Origin: Halichoerus grypus
Taxonomy: Eukaryota > Chordata > Mammalia > Carnivora > Phocidae
Direction: 5' to 3'
Assembly: GCF_964656455.1 (NCBI RefSeq)
Contig: NC_135714.1
Span: 82,791,903-82,855,902 of the forward strand
DNA: 64,000 nucleotides
Positions 13,241 through 26,087 of the stretch are shown one piece after another (the stretch's first letter is position 1; every line of letters starts with the position of its first letter). The position numbers and the translations under genes were made by a program. Under the pieces are notes generated by a model that was not told where the DNA came from, did no database searches, and worked only from the letters and a program-made list of their open reading frames with translations.

Positions 13241-15615
13241 CAATGCATTTAGGGTGTTGTGCATTCCTCTATAATCTCACGTATGATTTTAATTTGCTTA
13301 ATAAAATTCTCATTATATAGGTAGTATATAAACCATCTAAGCTTAGATCTGAATTAGCAAGAACTCTGAAATACTAATATATGAATTATTTTACCCTTTG
13401 TGAATTATCAGAAGTTAAATCCATATTCATATTCAAGTGAAAGTTAAAAAAATATGATCAAATATAAGAGAATTTTGATTGTCTACTTAGCTTTTCTATA
13501 GTGCTGATTATCAAGATATGACTCATTATACCTCCAACTCAATGGCATTTACTCAAAAAAATATTACAAATAATGAGTTTTTCATAGTTTCACCTTTCAA
13601 ACAATATTATTTGACACTTCTTTTCTATTGTTAACAAAGTTTTTTTTCTTGGGTAGGCCATCTGGATTATACCAGTTTAACTTTTTAAATTTGGTATTTC
13701 CAATTAGCTTCAATTTGTTAGTTACACATCTGAATTAAGCACTTGTACTAGATATTAATCACCTTTGGGAACAAATATTTGCATAATTGATTAGTAACTC
13801 TTGATATTGTGGTAATTTCTTCAAGAACATCCTTTTATTAAATGCGAAGTTTGAAACCACTTGGAATATATTTTTTTTCTTATATAAATCTGGCTTTCAA
13901 TTTTTGAACCCATTACCCTAATGTTCAGTGCTATTTCCCATTTTGAAAATTCATTTTATGTGTGGGTATTTGAAATGATCAGAGATATTACCAAGAAAAT
14001 GACCAATAAGCCATAAAGCTACTCAACTCATTACTAGTACAATTTATTTATTGCTGGGAAAGTTTCATTTTAGATTAGTTTGGAAGAGAATATGAGTGTA
14101 TATGTAGCAGTTCTCTGAGTGCAAGGACTTATTGTCCTATCCATAATTTATTTAGAGTTCCTGTACTAGTTGTTAAATAAGTGTGAAATTAAAGTCATTG
14201 TGTTTAAAAATGTAGTACAGAAATCTGAACTTTCAATGGAATCAGATAAGAAATCTGACAAATGTGCCCCAAAGCAAAGCCTTTATTTCATTCTCCCTTC
14301 TTGCATAAGAAAGCTGTTCACCTCCAAGTAAGACACTTCAATCTACAACTTCACCAGCATGTGGAACAGCATAGAAAAAGACCCAAGAAAAGCTTTCTGC
14401 AAAGAGGCTTCCCCAAACAGGAAACATTAAATCTTTCTACCAAGACTGAATGAATTAAACCCAAACCAAGGGCTTAAATAGTGTCTAACCAGGGTGATTT
14501 CAATCTGAATTTGAACTTTTCATCAGTTTCTGATAATTGCAGAGGATTCTGAATGAGTTACAGGAGATCTTGGTCAAACTCTTCTACATGTAACATCTTT
14601 TTTAAACTTGTTAAACAAAAGCAAAAGACGCAGATGGCAGAGTGGCATTCTGTGACCTTCTGTTGGCTAGAAAGGAAGGCCCCATCTCTTAATCCTTAGA
14701 AAGCTTCAGATAATCACCAAAACAGATTTCAGGTCGCTTCAGAGTATATTGACTTTTCACTTCGGCCAATAAGTGGCATGATGGTACAGCCTATTTTTCT
14801 TTGGCTTTCAGTGGAATTAAAAGCTCTCCTTGAATGTTTCAAAAACTTGTAAGAAGTGCTTTAGAGTAGCTAGTAAGATATATAAGACTATAGTAAAGCT
14901 TAGTCATCTTTTATAAACACTTTAAAGATCTTTGGATCAAAGGAGCAATCCACAGAAAACATTTTTAGTGGCTAAAATAGAGTATGTGTTCAGATCTGGA
15001 TTTTCTTTATTTTTATTTTAGTACATAATTACCCTTTGTGGTAAATAAGGGGAAAATAAAAGATAAATGTGAGGTGTTCCCTTCCTAGAAAGCAAGTGAT
15101 GAGGATGGGATCAGTTTCTAGAAATGAATAAGGTGAAGTGGGAATAGCAAGCTTTTGAGACATGTAAGCTGTAGGCTATGATAGTTATCATTGCTAACTG
15201 TGAATTCACAGGGCCCATGCAAATAGGATATGGCTCTAGATTATGGAAGAAAAGGTATTATAGGATGATAAAAACTCAACTCATGATCCCCACAAAAAAA
15301 GGATATGAAAGAGCTCTGTTTCCAGGGAAGTTTCACAGTGCTACATAAGAAGTAGCAGTGCATCCAAATGTCTCCTAATATGAGAACATATTTTCAGCTG
15401 TTGCCCCAATCAGTTAGTTCTTCTCCCTGACAAAACTGGTAGAAAATAATCCCTTCCCTCACAGTAGTACAGATAGAAAAATACAGGAGAAAATACATAA
15501 TTAATAGAATTATCATTTCACAGTAGAAAGAGACACAAAAGCATAACACCATGGTAGAAACCAAGAGAAAAAGCATTTCCTAGTATAGGTTTCAGGGTTG
15601 CTTGGAAGAAGGGGC
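13241..15615. other. No gene recognised; unassigned AT-rich DNA
   Basis: About 2.4 kb without a recognisable exon, RNA gene or named repeat. The open frames seen are short and lack known motifs. Confidence 0.5.
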
Positions 15616-15832
15616 ACATATATAAGTGTTAAGAACAATGACTTTAAGGTCAGTCAGACTTCCATTCACATTCCAACTTGTGGATTTAGGCAGGAACCCT
15701 AAGCCTCCATTTCCTTTGCTGTATGTTGGAAATAATAAAAAGACAACAAATGAACTCATACAGATCCTATGAGAGTTAAGTTGAATAATGCATGTAGAAT
15801 GGTTAATGTAAGGCTGGGCATACAAGTGCTCT
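15616..15832 (+). mobile_element. MIR SINE
   Basis: Sense MIR: 'aagaacaatgactttaaggt' with GTCAGACTTCC, 'taagcctccatttcctttgc', 'gagagttaagttgaataatg', 'aaggctgggcatacaagtgc'. Confidence 0.7.
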
Positions 15833-16849
15833 AGAGTTTGGGGCTGCTCTTATTTGCCACAGTGAATCACTAATAAGGGCTGTAGTTAAAATAAATTTTT
15901 AGCAAGTACATGTGCAGTATCTGAAAGCAAAAGCCTTTACACCAGGAAACAGTACTGAAGTATGGGCCACTAAGAGAAAAGACATGTGTGCAAACAAAAA
16001 GAGTCATCAGATTTAGGAGGGGAAACAGCATGGATTGAACTAGAGATAGGATTAAAGGTTTTCACAGTTTTCCTAAAAATTAGTATGTTTTGTTCTTTGT
16101 TGTCTAGATTTACAACAAGATTAACTGCAGAATATCCTACAGATGGTTCTTATTCTAAAGTATGTGTTTACTTGCTTTCAGTCCTTACTTTTCATCTGTC
16201 TTGAATTAATAAACTTCTCCAGGTTTGGAAGATCCATTCTTCCAAATGATGGAAGTTTCCATATACTTAGTGCCCAGAGAGAGGAAGAGCTAAAAAGTAA
16301 CACTCCTTTATAGGAATTTTGCCTTAACAAGCTCTATTCTATCTTTGTTAGTGTTATACACACATTTGAATGTATTGATCTTAAAATGCTATATTCTTAA
16401 GTATTGCTAAAAATAGCATTTCAAACTTCTCGTGAACTTTCATTCAATATCATGGGTCTCCAAGGAAACAAAAGAAAAAATCTCTCTCCGTTCAGCTCTC
16501 ATCATCTTTCTCACCAGAGGAATTGGAGAAAGAAGCATTGGATTTGTTTCTCTCTGATCACTTACTTTTTGGCTATGGAGCCCATTTTAAGGGAGGCGAT
16601 GTTCTTGGAAGAGACAGATTTGGTTGGGAAAAGCAAAAGCCACTCAAGATATAGTTAGTGGAAAGAAAATTAAAATAAAGAATTTGAGTTAGGTAACTGT
16701 TGGAAGAGCTACAAAAGCAAAGATCAGAAAAGGCCCTTTCAGAAAATCTGGATTTCATGGAAGCCCCCAACAATGATGCTAGTTGCCAGCAGAGGTGAAA
16801 TAGGAGAGTGAAATATCCACAATACAAGTGACACAGACTTCATCTATTT
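15833..16849. other. No gene recognised; unassigned DNA
   Basis: No named repeat or coding feature was recognised. Short open frames on both strands overlap and look like chance. Confidence 0.45.
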
Positions 16850-17312
16850 TCCTCTCCAGATCTTATCCTCATCTCCTCTTCCCTGCTTTCTGCCCCAGGA
16901 TGCTGACTTGAATGGGCTGCACTGGTGGTCCTCCTTGTTCTCTAGCTTCCAGTGGGGTTTGGCCAATGAAGAGTACCAAGAGATCACAGGTAGGGAGAAG
17001 AGTGAGGTTAGGGGAATTACTCTCTTGCCTCCCTTCTTCAAGGTTACTTCAGGAAGTCTGTGTCCCTTGACTGCTACAGGTGCTTCCTCCCAACATACTT
17101 TTTCCAGGTTGTGGTAACTGTTCCCTCCTCTCATCCTTTTAGGCTGAGGGATGATAAGAGCTCTTAGTAACCCCAGGATCCTGCACTATCCCTTATAATT
17201 CCACAATATCTTTGTAAATACTCCTTTAGTAAATATACACTCCTTGAGTTATTCTACCATGAGTATGCCAACTGATTCTTGCTGGGAACCTGACTGATAT
17301 GATAATTCATAC
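16850..17312 (+). mobile_element. Ancient LTR-like repeat, family not assigned
   Basis: The block ending 'cttgctgggaacctgactga' near 17300, preceded by 'tttgtaaatactcctttagt' and 'agtaaccccaggatcctgca', resembles a dispersed mammalian repeat that I know by pattern but cannot name with confidence. Overlapping open frames on both strands (16844-17134) come from this GC-richer repeat. Confidence 0.4.
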
Positions 17313-18469
17313 TATAGTTGTCCCTAAGAAATGCACCTTGAGGATGGGTGTCAGGAATTGGGTGATTTGCATTTGAAGGAGCTCAGGGATAACCTTCTTG
17401 CTAGATAAAAGGGACATGGTAATCCATGGCATGTGGTAGAATCACCCTTCTTCACATTGTCATGCTTGATAGCATAATATAAAGTGGAATTACCCATTTG
17501 TCTCTTTGGGCCTCAGAAAGCATAAATGGAAATAAGACTCATAAGCATGTAATTAAGAACACGGGTTTGGACGGCTCCATGGCAGCTTTGAATGCTTTCC
17601 TCCTCTTCTGAGGTTGCATATCTGGAAGTATAACTGCAGAGTTGCAGCCCCAAATTAAAAGCTCAGTCTCCCCAGATCTCTCATCCTAAAACAGGGACAC
17701 TGGTGGAAAGAAGTGGGACTTTGAAATCTGGGTTGAAGACCCTTGTGTAAATGTGGGCTGAGACTGAGATCTTTAATCTCCATCTTCCCCTGAAATTCCC
17801 AGGCTTGTTGGGGGAAGGGCTTTCTCTCTCCATCAGCTCTCCTCTGACTTAAAGTTAGCTCATCAGGGGCAGTTGCCTCAGGAGCTAATACTGATTCTCC
17901 CCCAGGCCCTCGCTGACTACTTCTTACTGCCTTTGATCTGCCTTAATAATTAAATACCAACAAAGCCCTAAGAAGTAAAAATTATTAACGACTGTTAAGT
18001 AAAATATTTGATAAAAAAATAAAATTAAGATTAAAATATAAAAAAAAAAAAGCTTCTAAGATGTCTTTTATAACTACACTATCTTTGGGTCTTCCAAAAT
18101 GCTCATTAGGTAACACAAGGTTTCCTCCTTCACCCTATAAAATAAAGGACCATAAGAATAATTAGGTTTATCTAAAAATCCTGTAAATTTTAATTAATTC
18201 AAAACTGTTTTGAAAGCTTTTGTCTACCAAACTTAATCTATATTTTAAAAAACTGAAAATTCAAGGAAATTTTGTCTTTTTAGTAAATATGTGAACATAA
18301 ATGATCTTTTAATGATTGAATATTTTTAAAATAAAAAAAACATATTCCTATTTCAGCTCAAAGATAGGGTACATAATAGTCAAGCAATTTGTTTCTAGGA
18401 TTCTACATTTATAAAACTTTTTTTTCTTTTCTCTCTCTCTTTTTGTTGTTGTTCATTTAAAGTCTGAAT
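17313..18469. other. No gene recognised; unassigned DNA
   Basis: No exon or named repeat was recognised. An A-rich patch at 18038-18052 and TC-rich patches near 18420-18440 are low-complexity DNA. Confidence 0.45.
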
Positions 18470-19250
18470 AAGTATTAGGGGTATGATTCAATGACATGTA
18501 AATCGTCAGAGGCCTATTGCTTATTAAAGTCTTTCTCTAGATTCAATAACCAAGACATATCCCCTTGACTAAGAGTGATCCAGCAATAGAAAAACTATGA
18601 AAACCTCAGCTGATTTAGTTTTAAAACACCAAGTAAGCTTAATGGTTTCCCATACTATATAAGCTCTTCTATTGACAAAATGGCCTGAGCACTTTTTGGC
18701 CAGTTGTCAAACTATGAAATAGGGTTGTGTCCCCATTCACATGCAACTGTTCATCACTGCAATGCTCTAAAGCCAGCTACCTCTTTCCTTTCCTGGAAGA
18801 AGAATCCCATGATTATTTAACTTATCTCAGGGAATGATCCATACCTTGCACAGACTTCTTAGATAGAAACTCTCTTGGATAATTCTTTGATTTACTTATG
18901 TTTGTGAATGTTTCTTGAAAAGAAAAAAAATTTCTAAGGTTATTCTATCAGATATGAATTTTCCTTAAAATTTAAGTTTTTCACAGGTACATCAATTTAG
19001 ATGGCTAAATCTGTTGCTTTTGCTCAGACCTCTCTTCTGAAAAAAAGGTAAAAGACTAAATATTTATACTGATAGGAAATATATGATGTTGTGTTAGTCC
19101 ATGACTTTGAAATGCTTGGGTAATTGAGATTTCTTGACTACTACAGAAACCCATAGAAAATGAATGGCAAATTAAAGAAATGTAGCTTCTTTGCTATTAC
19201 CTAAGGAGATTGTCATGATAAAGGAATGTACCAAAAATGCTTCATGATAT
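18470..19250 (+). pseudogene. ERV pol fragment: RT end and RNase H
   Basis: At 18758-18790 one frame reads CNALKPATSFL, matching the Leu-Asn-Pro-Ala-Thr-Leu-Leu connection motif before RNase H in class I retroviral Pol. At 19050-19085 KRLNIYTDRKYMM matches the RNase H block that holds a catalytic aspartate (YTDSRYA in intact relatives). Just after, VHDF (19100-19112) and the following residues keep the family spacing, with frame changes. The reading frame shifts several times and carries stops, so no product can be made. Confidence 0.7.
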
Positions 19251-19299
19251 TATTTACAATAGCAAAATAAAAAAATAAAGTAAATAAATAAAAAAGATA

Positions 19300-20372
19300 G
19301 CAAAAATAAATTAGCCATGATACTGAACCAACTTTGTAGATATTTTAAAGCTGCTGTTGAGGATGTTTCTAAGATGTGCCCTACCTCCTACTGGCTAAAA
19401 ACACAAACTTGGTGGGCCCATAAAGGTAGGACATGGACAGGAACATAAACTTATGGACCCTCCTGAATATCTCCAAATGCACGATAGGTAAGTTCTAACT
19501 ATTGCTATTCATTCTTTGGGTAGTTCGAAGCTTTTTTTTTAATGGACAGCTATGGTTTTAGTGGTAGAAAAAAAATGTGTGATTTTATATCCTGACTTGG
19601 GGAATTCCAACTTATCTCTCTGGTAACAGGGACACATACTTCATTGGCACCATTATTTAAGAACTTTATAGATGATAATTACTCAGAATCTCCACAATCC
19701 TTATCATCCCAAACTTGAGGAAAGATAGAGAGAATCAAAGGATTCCAATACTATAATTAACAAAACTCTTGGGAACCTCAAACCATCAAGGCTCAAACTG
19801 CTGCCAATAGTCTTGAGGACAATAAGATCAATCATCTCTAGTATCCACAAGTAATCTCCTTTTGAATTAATAACAGGCCTGCCTAATATATTTGAGAATT
19901 ACTTCCAGTGCTAGATTCTATTCTATCAGAAGCTGATATGACTAATTATTGCAGGAGACTCAAATGATACCTCTAGCTTTATCACCAAGAAATAAAAATG
20001 ATTTCCAAAATGCCTAGCTAAGCAGCCTTTGCATGATCTGAAACCTGGAGATCTGAGCTTCTGAAAAAGGCATCAGAAAAAAAAAAACTGACTTTAAATC
20101 TCAACAGAAAAAAACCTGATAAGGTACTGTTAACAATTGGTACAGCAATGAAATTCCAAGGTATTGATCCTTGGGTTCATGTTTCCCAAATTAAAACATA
20201 TACAGCAATTCCTGCTGGCCACTGGACTTCCATTCCAACAGGAGACCCTAAATTGATGATTTTTAGGCATTCTGAAGTTGCTGACTATAAAAGGTGGACA
20301 ACCTCTGCCCCAAATGACAAACTACTGACTAGAAAAGTAGAGTTTCTGCTCAAAACAATGGAACAAGATTAA
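19300..20372 (+). pseudogene. ERV pol fragment: integrase
   Basis: Integrase landmarks occur in order but in different phases. VSKMCPTSYW (about 19363-19392) corresponds to the zinc-finger CxxC with the second Cys lost. GIPTYLSGNRDTYF at 19601-19642 corresponds to the core SDRGxxF region with the catalytic Asp displaced. SPFELITGLPN at 19855-19887 and HDLKPGDL at 20032-20055 precede the C-terminal domain. PWVHVSQIK at 20169-20195 is the C-terminal WIHxSxxK motif. The open frame 20148-20372 (74 codons) covers only this last part and runs on past the integrase end. Catalytic residues are disrupted and stops are frequent. Confidence 0.75.
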
Positions 20373-20399
20373 TTTTCTGATTTTTTTAGCACTTCTTCC

Positions 20400-21660
20400 T
20401 TTTACCACTAATATTGCCTATTGGTTTTTTTTTTTTTGTCATTCTCTACTTACTAACTAAAAGTTCTCAATATAATTGTCATCTGTATCCTGTTACTTTT
20501 GATCCTTCTCTTCTGCCAATTAAGAAAAAAACAGAACTCTCAGATGGTGTCTTTTTCTCACACTGTAGCTACTGCTCTGATTTAACTGACTACTGATGAA
20601 ATTTAATAACCATTCTTTTAAACACTTCAGAAGTAGATTCACTTTCATAGGTACCTCTTGGTACTTATGTTTACTTCATATATCACAAACTCCAGTCTAA
20701 GAAAAATTAGACTTTGGCTTCATGTCAACAAATGTTTCTGCTAAGGCTATTACCAGCCTATCAGTAAAATCTTGTTCATCAGAAATAAGAGCTCATTTAG
20801 GGCCATTCCTGTTACAGTAGTCAGTTTATTCTCTCTAGAGATACTACAAACTGTTTTTCAGAAACCCTTTAAGTGTACTCCAGGAATCTGCCCATCTTGA
20901 GGCACAGCAATTGACTTACTTCTTGTGTTAGATGATATTCTTAATCCCAATACAGTCTGTGTCCCACTATATTACTATTTGTTATGTGAACATCAAACTT
21001 ACTCCCACCTGTCACACACTAACTTATCATGTGTATTCCAGAAAACTGTTCGAGATTTTCAGATGTTTATAATTGGCAACCTCCGATGAATTATGTTTCC
21101 CTGAAAGAAATACTCAAACCTCTCAGAAGAGGCAAACACAGCCTACGTAGAAAAACTCTCTGGAGAAATAACTGACTATCTCTTTATGCATACTATAGAA
21201 TAATACAACTGGAAAAAGTATTCTGACCCTGGAAGACAAAATAAATGACACAAATTCTGTCTAGAAGCCCTCCAAAATCATTTTAAATTTAAATTTATTA
21301 CTCAGAGTTATCATAGTTAATCACATAGGCCTTAATTTGTATTTAGCTAGCCAAAAGAAAAAAAATATGCTCTAGCAAATATTTCCTATTGCTCCTATGA
21401 TGGTAGAAGTCAAGTAGAACAGTGCATTACTAGTCTAAAGAAAAACAAAAGCTACCTGGTTCTCTAAAACAGACTCAGATGGATTCTGGGAAATATTTTT
21501 ACTGCCTGGGATTTATAATTTTGTCCCTGATTTTGAGATTTTTTCTTTACAAAGTGCAATATTGGAGTTAGCTATTTTTCGAGGGAAAAATGTTAACTAT
21601 ATTGTAACTGAAGCTAGTGGAGTAAGCCATACCAAATCTAATCATTTTAAGAAATAAGAA
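20400..21660 (+). pseudogene. ERV env fragment
   Basis: The transmembrane-subunit region is readable near the end. NHIGLNLYLASQKK (about 21319-21357) sits where the immunosuppressive-type segment of class I envelopes lies, and QVEQCITSLKK at 21412-21444 matches the conserved segment after the cysteine motif. A hydrophobic stretch follows at about 21490-21545. The surface-subunit part (20400-21300) is inferred only from position. Stops interrupt all frames, and no 3' LTR or polypurine tract was recognised after it. Confidence 0.5.
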
Positions 21661-21669
21661 TACATCATG

Positions 21670-22740
21670 AAGACACTTTAGTTTGATGTGGTGAAGACAG
21701 AAACTAGATTGCAATGGTTTAAAGAGTCACTGGGGAGTTAGAAAGTGGTAAGCAAAGCCTAGACCACTTCTTCAAAAAGTGTGATTTTGAAGGAATGTGA
21801 GAGAAATCTAGAGATGCGAGCTGTGGAGATGGGAATGCCATCCAGTGCCCAGTTGATGAGTTAGCCACCAATAGGAGTGAACCACATCTGGTATGACATG
21901 AGGAAAGTGGTCTAAAGGATGGGTGATAGTGTAGGCAGGTTGTGGGCAAGATAATGGAGCAGTAGGTATTGTAGGACATCACTGTTCTGTCTGTGAATTA
22001 GGTATTGAGATTATCTGGTGAGACTGAAGGTAAAAGTAAAAGGATAGAAGATTTAAAGAGTAAGTGGAAAACAGAGTTTGAGAGGAATGGAAGAGATAAA
22101 TGAGGACACACAGAAGATTTTTCTGAAGAATCTCAAATACTGTCTTCTGCTGGAAACTGAATTTGTAAGGGAACCAATGTATAGAATTGTATAATTCTCT
22201 CTAGTAGGACTCAGAAACAGCTATTGTTTAGGAAAAGAGAAAGTGCGCTGGTGGATTGATGCAGCTGAGATTACTTTTTATATGCATGTGGTGAAATGAC
22301 AAGGGACAGGGGAAGTCATCAATTAGACAAGAATGCACTTAAAGAGACGGGCCATAGGATCTGAGGTGTCAAGGCATGGACAGCTTGAAGACTCATTTAG
22401 GGAACCGTGCTATCTCTGTGAAGCCTCCAGCAGAAATTTCCAGTGAGTAAAAGAATGAAGTCTTAAAGTGAAGCAGAATTGAAATATCCTATAGACATTG
22501 AGAAACTTGAAGAATTTTAAATACACTATAAAAGGCAACAATGCAAACAGGAAGGGAGGAAGAGAGCAAAGGAAAACAGAGTTGATGGGAGAGTGACATT
22601 TCAACTAAGGGAAAGAAGTATTAAGTTATATGGTAAATTTTGTTCTATGAAACATAAACATTGAAACTTAATTTTAAAAAACCTGAAGAGCTCTAAGTTG
22701 TTTTGCTAATATTATTAAGTATCTTGCCCACACATTTTGA
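21670..22740. other. Ancient dispersed repeat, family uncertain
   Basis: The stretch 'aaactagattgcaatggttt' followed by 'ggggagttagaaagtggtaa' and later 'cttcttcaaaaagtgtgatt' resembles a dispersed ancient mammalian repeat, but I cannot name its family. The remainder of this kilobase has purine-rich, low-information text without a gene. Confidence 0.35.
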
Positions 22741-22744
22741 GTTT

Positions 22745-22885
22745 TAGAAAGTTAAGTAATTTCCCTTAACCTCAGTTTCCTTATTTATAATGGTGGCAAT
22801 AATGCCGACCTTGAAAGATTTAGGAAGAGGATTAAATAATATTGTCAGAAAGTGTATATCATAGTGGCAAGCATAAAACCAATGT
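22745..22885 (+). mobile_element. MIR SINE fragment
   Basis: Sense MIR core: 'taacctcagtttccttattt' then 'ataatggtggcaataatgcc', and 'agaggattaaataatattgt'. Confidence 0.7.
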
Positions 22886-22889
22886 AAAT

Positions 22890-23439
22890 TTTGCTTTATC
22901 TTTTCCATAAACAATACTCAAATCATGCTGGTTAAGTATTTAAAAAGCAGCTGGTCCTAAATTAGAAAATATCCAAGATCTTCTTTTTAATTTATTGCCA
23001 TCAACAAAACCATAAACTTAAGTATATGATAGTTGAATGTGGGAATTATGTAACTTAAAATGTAGGTGCCAACAGCAGGAATAATTTAGTGAAATGTGGT
23101 ACTTGGGCTCTGCCTGAAACAACAGGGAGAAAACCATCCCCTGAATCTCCACAACTTTCTCCTATCTCCCTTACACCAGGCAAAGAAGTTGTGTGACTAT
23201 GTGTGGGTGTTTAAATCAAAGCTTGGAGGGCTTGGGTTTAACTGTCATGTGTGTACTGATAACTTGTTAGGTGTACATGTAGACTAGATCTCACTTTGGA
23301 GCTGTTTGCCATACTTCTTCACCTGGATATGGCTGTACATATATTTGACATTGTCCAGAAATAAACTCAAACCCCAAACATGCTCTCAGTCTATTTCCTA
23401 TTGTTTTGGGGGACAACACCACACATTTAGACACCCCAA
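22890..23439. other. No gene recognised; unassigned DNA
   Basis: A polyadenylation-like AATAAA occurs near 23361, but no LTR ends or coding signal were recognised around it. Confidence 0.4.
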
Positions 23440-23746
23440 GCTAAAAACATCTCAGTTTCATTCTTGAATATCTTTTCTCCTTCACCAAATACCTAATTAC
23501 CTGCGATCTCCTAAGACTTTCTCAGTCTGATTCCCCACTTTTCATCCCTACCACCAATACCTTAGCTCTGGACCTCAGAATCTCTCATATAGACTATTGC
23601 ATATCTTTGCGACTCCAAGAGTCTCAACTTTAACCCATATGTGTAGCTGTGTCCTTCTCCCCTATCACACTATAAAACTTAAATTCAGGATCCTTATAAA
23701 GTACCTGGTACATGGTGAGTACTCAATAAACATTTGTTTGAGTTGA
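23440..23746 (+). mobile_element. L2 LINE 3' end
   Basis: The terminus reads 'acctggtacatggtgagtac' and TCAATAAACATTTGTTTGAG at 23703-23743, the diagnostic L2 3' end in sense orientation. The preceding 250 bases are decayed L2 ORF. Confidence 0.7.
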
Positions 23747-23847
23747 ATTGAGGGAAAACAGATAGTCTTTATCTGAGGAGACTGAGGGTTGCCATTGCAG
23801 AGGAAAACTCATCTTGATAGACTGATCCCAAATTGTATTTTCCTTCC

Positions 23848-25365
23848 ATTTTTGTTTAATTGAAGTATAGTTCACACACAACGTTACATTAGTTTCAGGT
23901 GCACAACATAGTGATTTGACAACTCTATACATTATGCTATGCTACCATAAGTGTAACTACCATCTATCACCAGACAACGCTATTACAATAGCATTGACTA
24001 TATTCCCTATGCATTACCTTTTATTCCCTTGACTTATTCATTCCATAATTGAAAACTTGGACCTCCCACTCTCCTTTACCCATTTTGACCATCTCCCACT
24101 CCCACCTGGCAACCGTCAGTTCATTCTCTATATTTATAAATCTGTTTCTGCTTTTTCTGTTTGTTTTTTAGATTCAACGTGTAAGTGAACTCATATGGTA
24201 TTTATCTTTCTCTGACTCATTTCACTTATAATACCATCTAGGTTAATCCATGTTGTTGCAAATGGCAAGATCCCATTCTTTTTTTTTATGGTGGAGTAAT
24301 AATCCACTATACACATCTTTTTTATCCATTCATCTATCAATGGACACTTGGGTTGCTTTCATATCTTGGCTATTATAAATAATGCTGTAATAAACATAAG
24401 GGTGCATATATCTTTTTGAATTAGTGTTTTCATTTTCTTTGGGTACTCAGTAGTCGAATTACTAGATCACATAGTGTTTTTATTTTTAATTTTTTGAGGA
24501 ACCTCCATAGTATTTTCCACAGTGGCTGCACCAATTTATATTCCCACTAGCAGTGCATGAGGGTTCCTTTTTCTCCACATCCTCACCAATACTTGTTATT
24601 ACTTGTCCTTTTGATTCTAACCATTCTGACAAAAGGTGATAATTCACTGTGGTTTTGATTTGCATTTCCCTGATGATTAGTGAAGTTATGCATCTTTTCA
24701 CATGTCTGTTGGCCATGTCTTCTTTGGAAAAATGCCTATTCAGGTCCTATGCCCATTTTTAAATCGGATTCTTTGTTTGGTGTTGAGTTATTTAAATTCT
24801 TTATATATTTTAGAATATTAACCCCTTATCTGATATATTGTTTGCAAATATCTTCTCCCATTCTAGTAGGTTGAATTTTCATTTTGTTGATGATTTCCTT
24901 CACTGTGCAAAAGTTTTTTATTTTGATGTATTTTTTATTTTTTCTCCTTGCCTAAGGAGACAGAACTAGAAATTCTTATCAGTCAATGAAATTACTGCCT
25001 ATGTTTTCTTCTAAGAGTTTTATGGTGTCAGGTCTCACATTTAGGTCTTTATTTTATTTTTGTGTGTGGTATAAGCCATAGGTCTAGTTTCATTCTTTTG
25101 CATGAGCTATCCTATTTTTCCAGCACCATTTGTTGAAGAGACAGTGTTTGCCCTACTGTATATTCCTGCCTTCTTTGTCATAGATTAATCAACCATATAA
25201 GTGTAGGTTTGTTTCTGGGCTCTCTATTCCATTCCACTGATCTGTGTCTATGTTTGTGTCAGTACCATACTGCTTTGAGTATTATAGCTTTGTAGTATAT
25301 CCTGAAATCTGGGATTGTGATACCTTTGACTTTGTTCTTCTTTCTCAAGATTACTATTCAATTTT
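23848..25365 (-). mobile_element. 5'-truncated older L1
   Basis: The plus strand starts with the complement of an L1 tail and 3' UTR ('attgaagtatagttcacaca', 'agtttcaggtgcacaacata'). It continues through 'gaggaacctccatagtattt' and 'cccattctagtaggttgaat' to 'tactgctttgagtattatag', that is ORF2 C-terminal half in antisense. About 1.5 kb remains. An open frame at 24486-24716 (minus) is a remnant of ORF2. I see no convincing target-site duplication. Confidence 0.85.
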
Positions 25366-25454
25366 CAATCTTAGCTTTCACTCCTCTCTTTTAACTCATT
25401 CTAATTGGATTTGTCAGACACTCCCACCTCTGGCATAGCATAGAGGAATGGTTA

Positions 25455-25655
25455 CTGTCTTTTTTCAGAGTGAGACACACAAGGATTGTAAGCCCACTTC
25501 AGCCTATTATTATCTTTGTGTGCTTGAGAAAACTCTCTGCGAACCAGTTTGTTTAATAAAAATGGAAATAATAATAACTATATCAAAGTGAAGATGAAGT
25601 GATATGCTTTATATAGGGCAACTGGCCAAAAATTACTGCTTAATAAATTTTAACT
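25455..25655 (+). mobile_element. MIR SINE
   Basis: Diverged sense MIR with 'ttgtgtgcttgagaaaactc', AAAATGGAAATAATAATAAC and a CTTAATAAATTTTAACTAC end. Confidence 0.6.
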
Positions 25656-25849
25656 ACTATCACTCTTTTTTGGCCCTGCCCTACCTGCCCCTCTCCAGTC
25701 TCTCTGGATCCTGTCTACTCTTTCTTTTCTTTCTGGATAGTTCATTCCCACCTTTATAATAAAGCCTTTCCTTTTGAGAATTAATTTTCCTATTTCATTC
25801 TCTTAATAATTGCTCCAATAATGGTATTAACTGCTGGATGTATTAAGAA

Positions 25850-26025
25850 TACGTCATATGCCATTTTATTTAAAGAAGTATATATTATCATCTCTATTTG
25901 ACAAATAATAAAACTGAGAAATAGTATAGTAAAGTTGTTTGCCTAAAGTCATATAAGAAGGAATGGGGAGAAGGATAATTTAAATTCAGTCAATGCTATA
26001 ATTCTTTCCCAAAGCCAAAGGACTC
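25850..26025 (-). mobile_element. MIR SINE fragment
   Basis: Antisense MIR: 'tatcatctctatttgacaaa', 'aataaaactgagaaatagta', then 'gcctaaagtcatataagaag'. Confidence 0.6.
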
Positions 26026-26087
26026 AATTGACTGAAACTATTCATTATTCTTAATTTATCAACTCTATTGCATTTTTCATTATGGAA

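Larger units (their letters stand above)
18470..21660 (+). mobile_element. Degenerate class I endogenous retrovirus, pol to env
   Basis: Read in three phases, the plus strand follows the gammaretrovirus-like order: end of reverse transcriptase and connection domain, RNase H, integrase, then envelope transmembrane part. Landmarks, each with the normal neighbours, are given in the sub-entries. I recognise no gag, protease or flanking LTR. About 3.2 kb remains and every frame is broken by stops and indels. I cannot name the family; the integrase C-terminus and envelope suggest class I (HERV-H/F-like or related) and not class II or III. It is an old, inactive fossil. Confidence 0.75.

Noticed and set aside
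20148..20372. 74-codon frame as an intact retroviral or domesticated gene
   Set aside because: It covers only the end of a broken integrase; upstream frames have stops and shifted catalytic residues.
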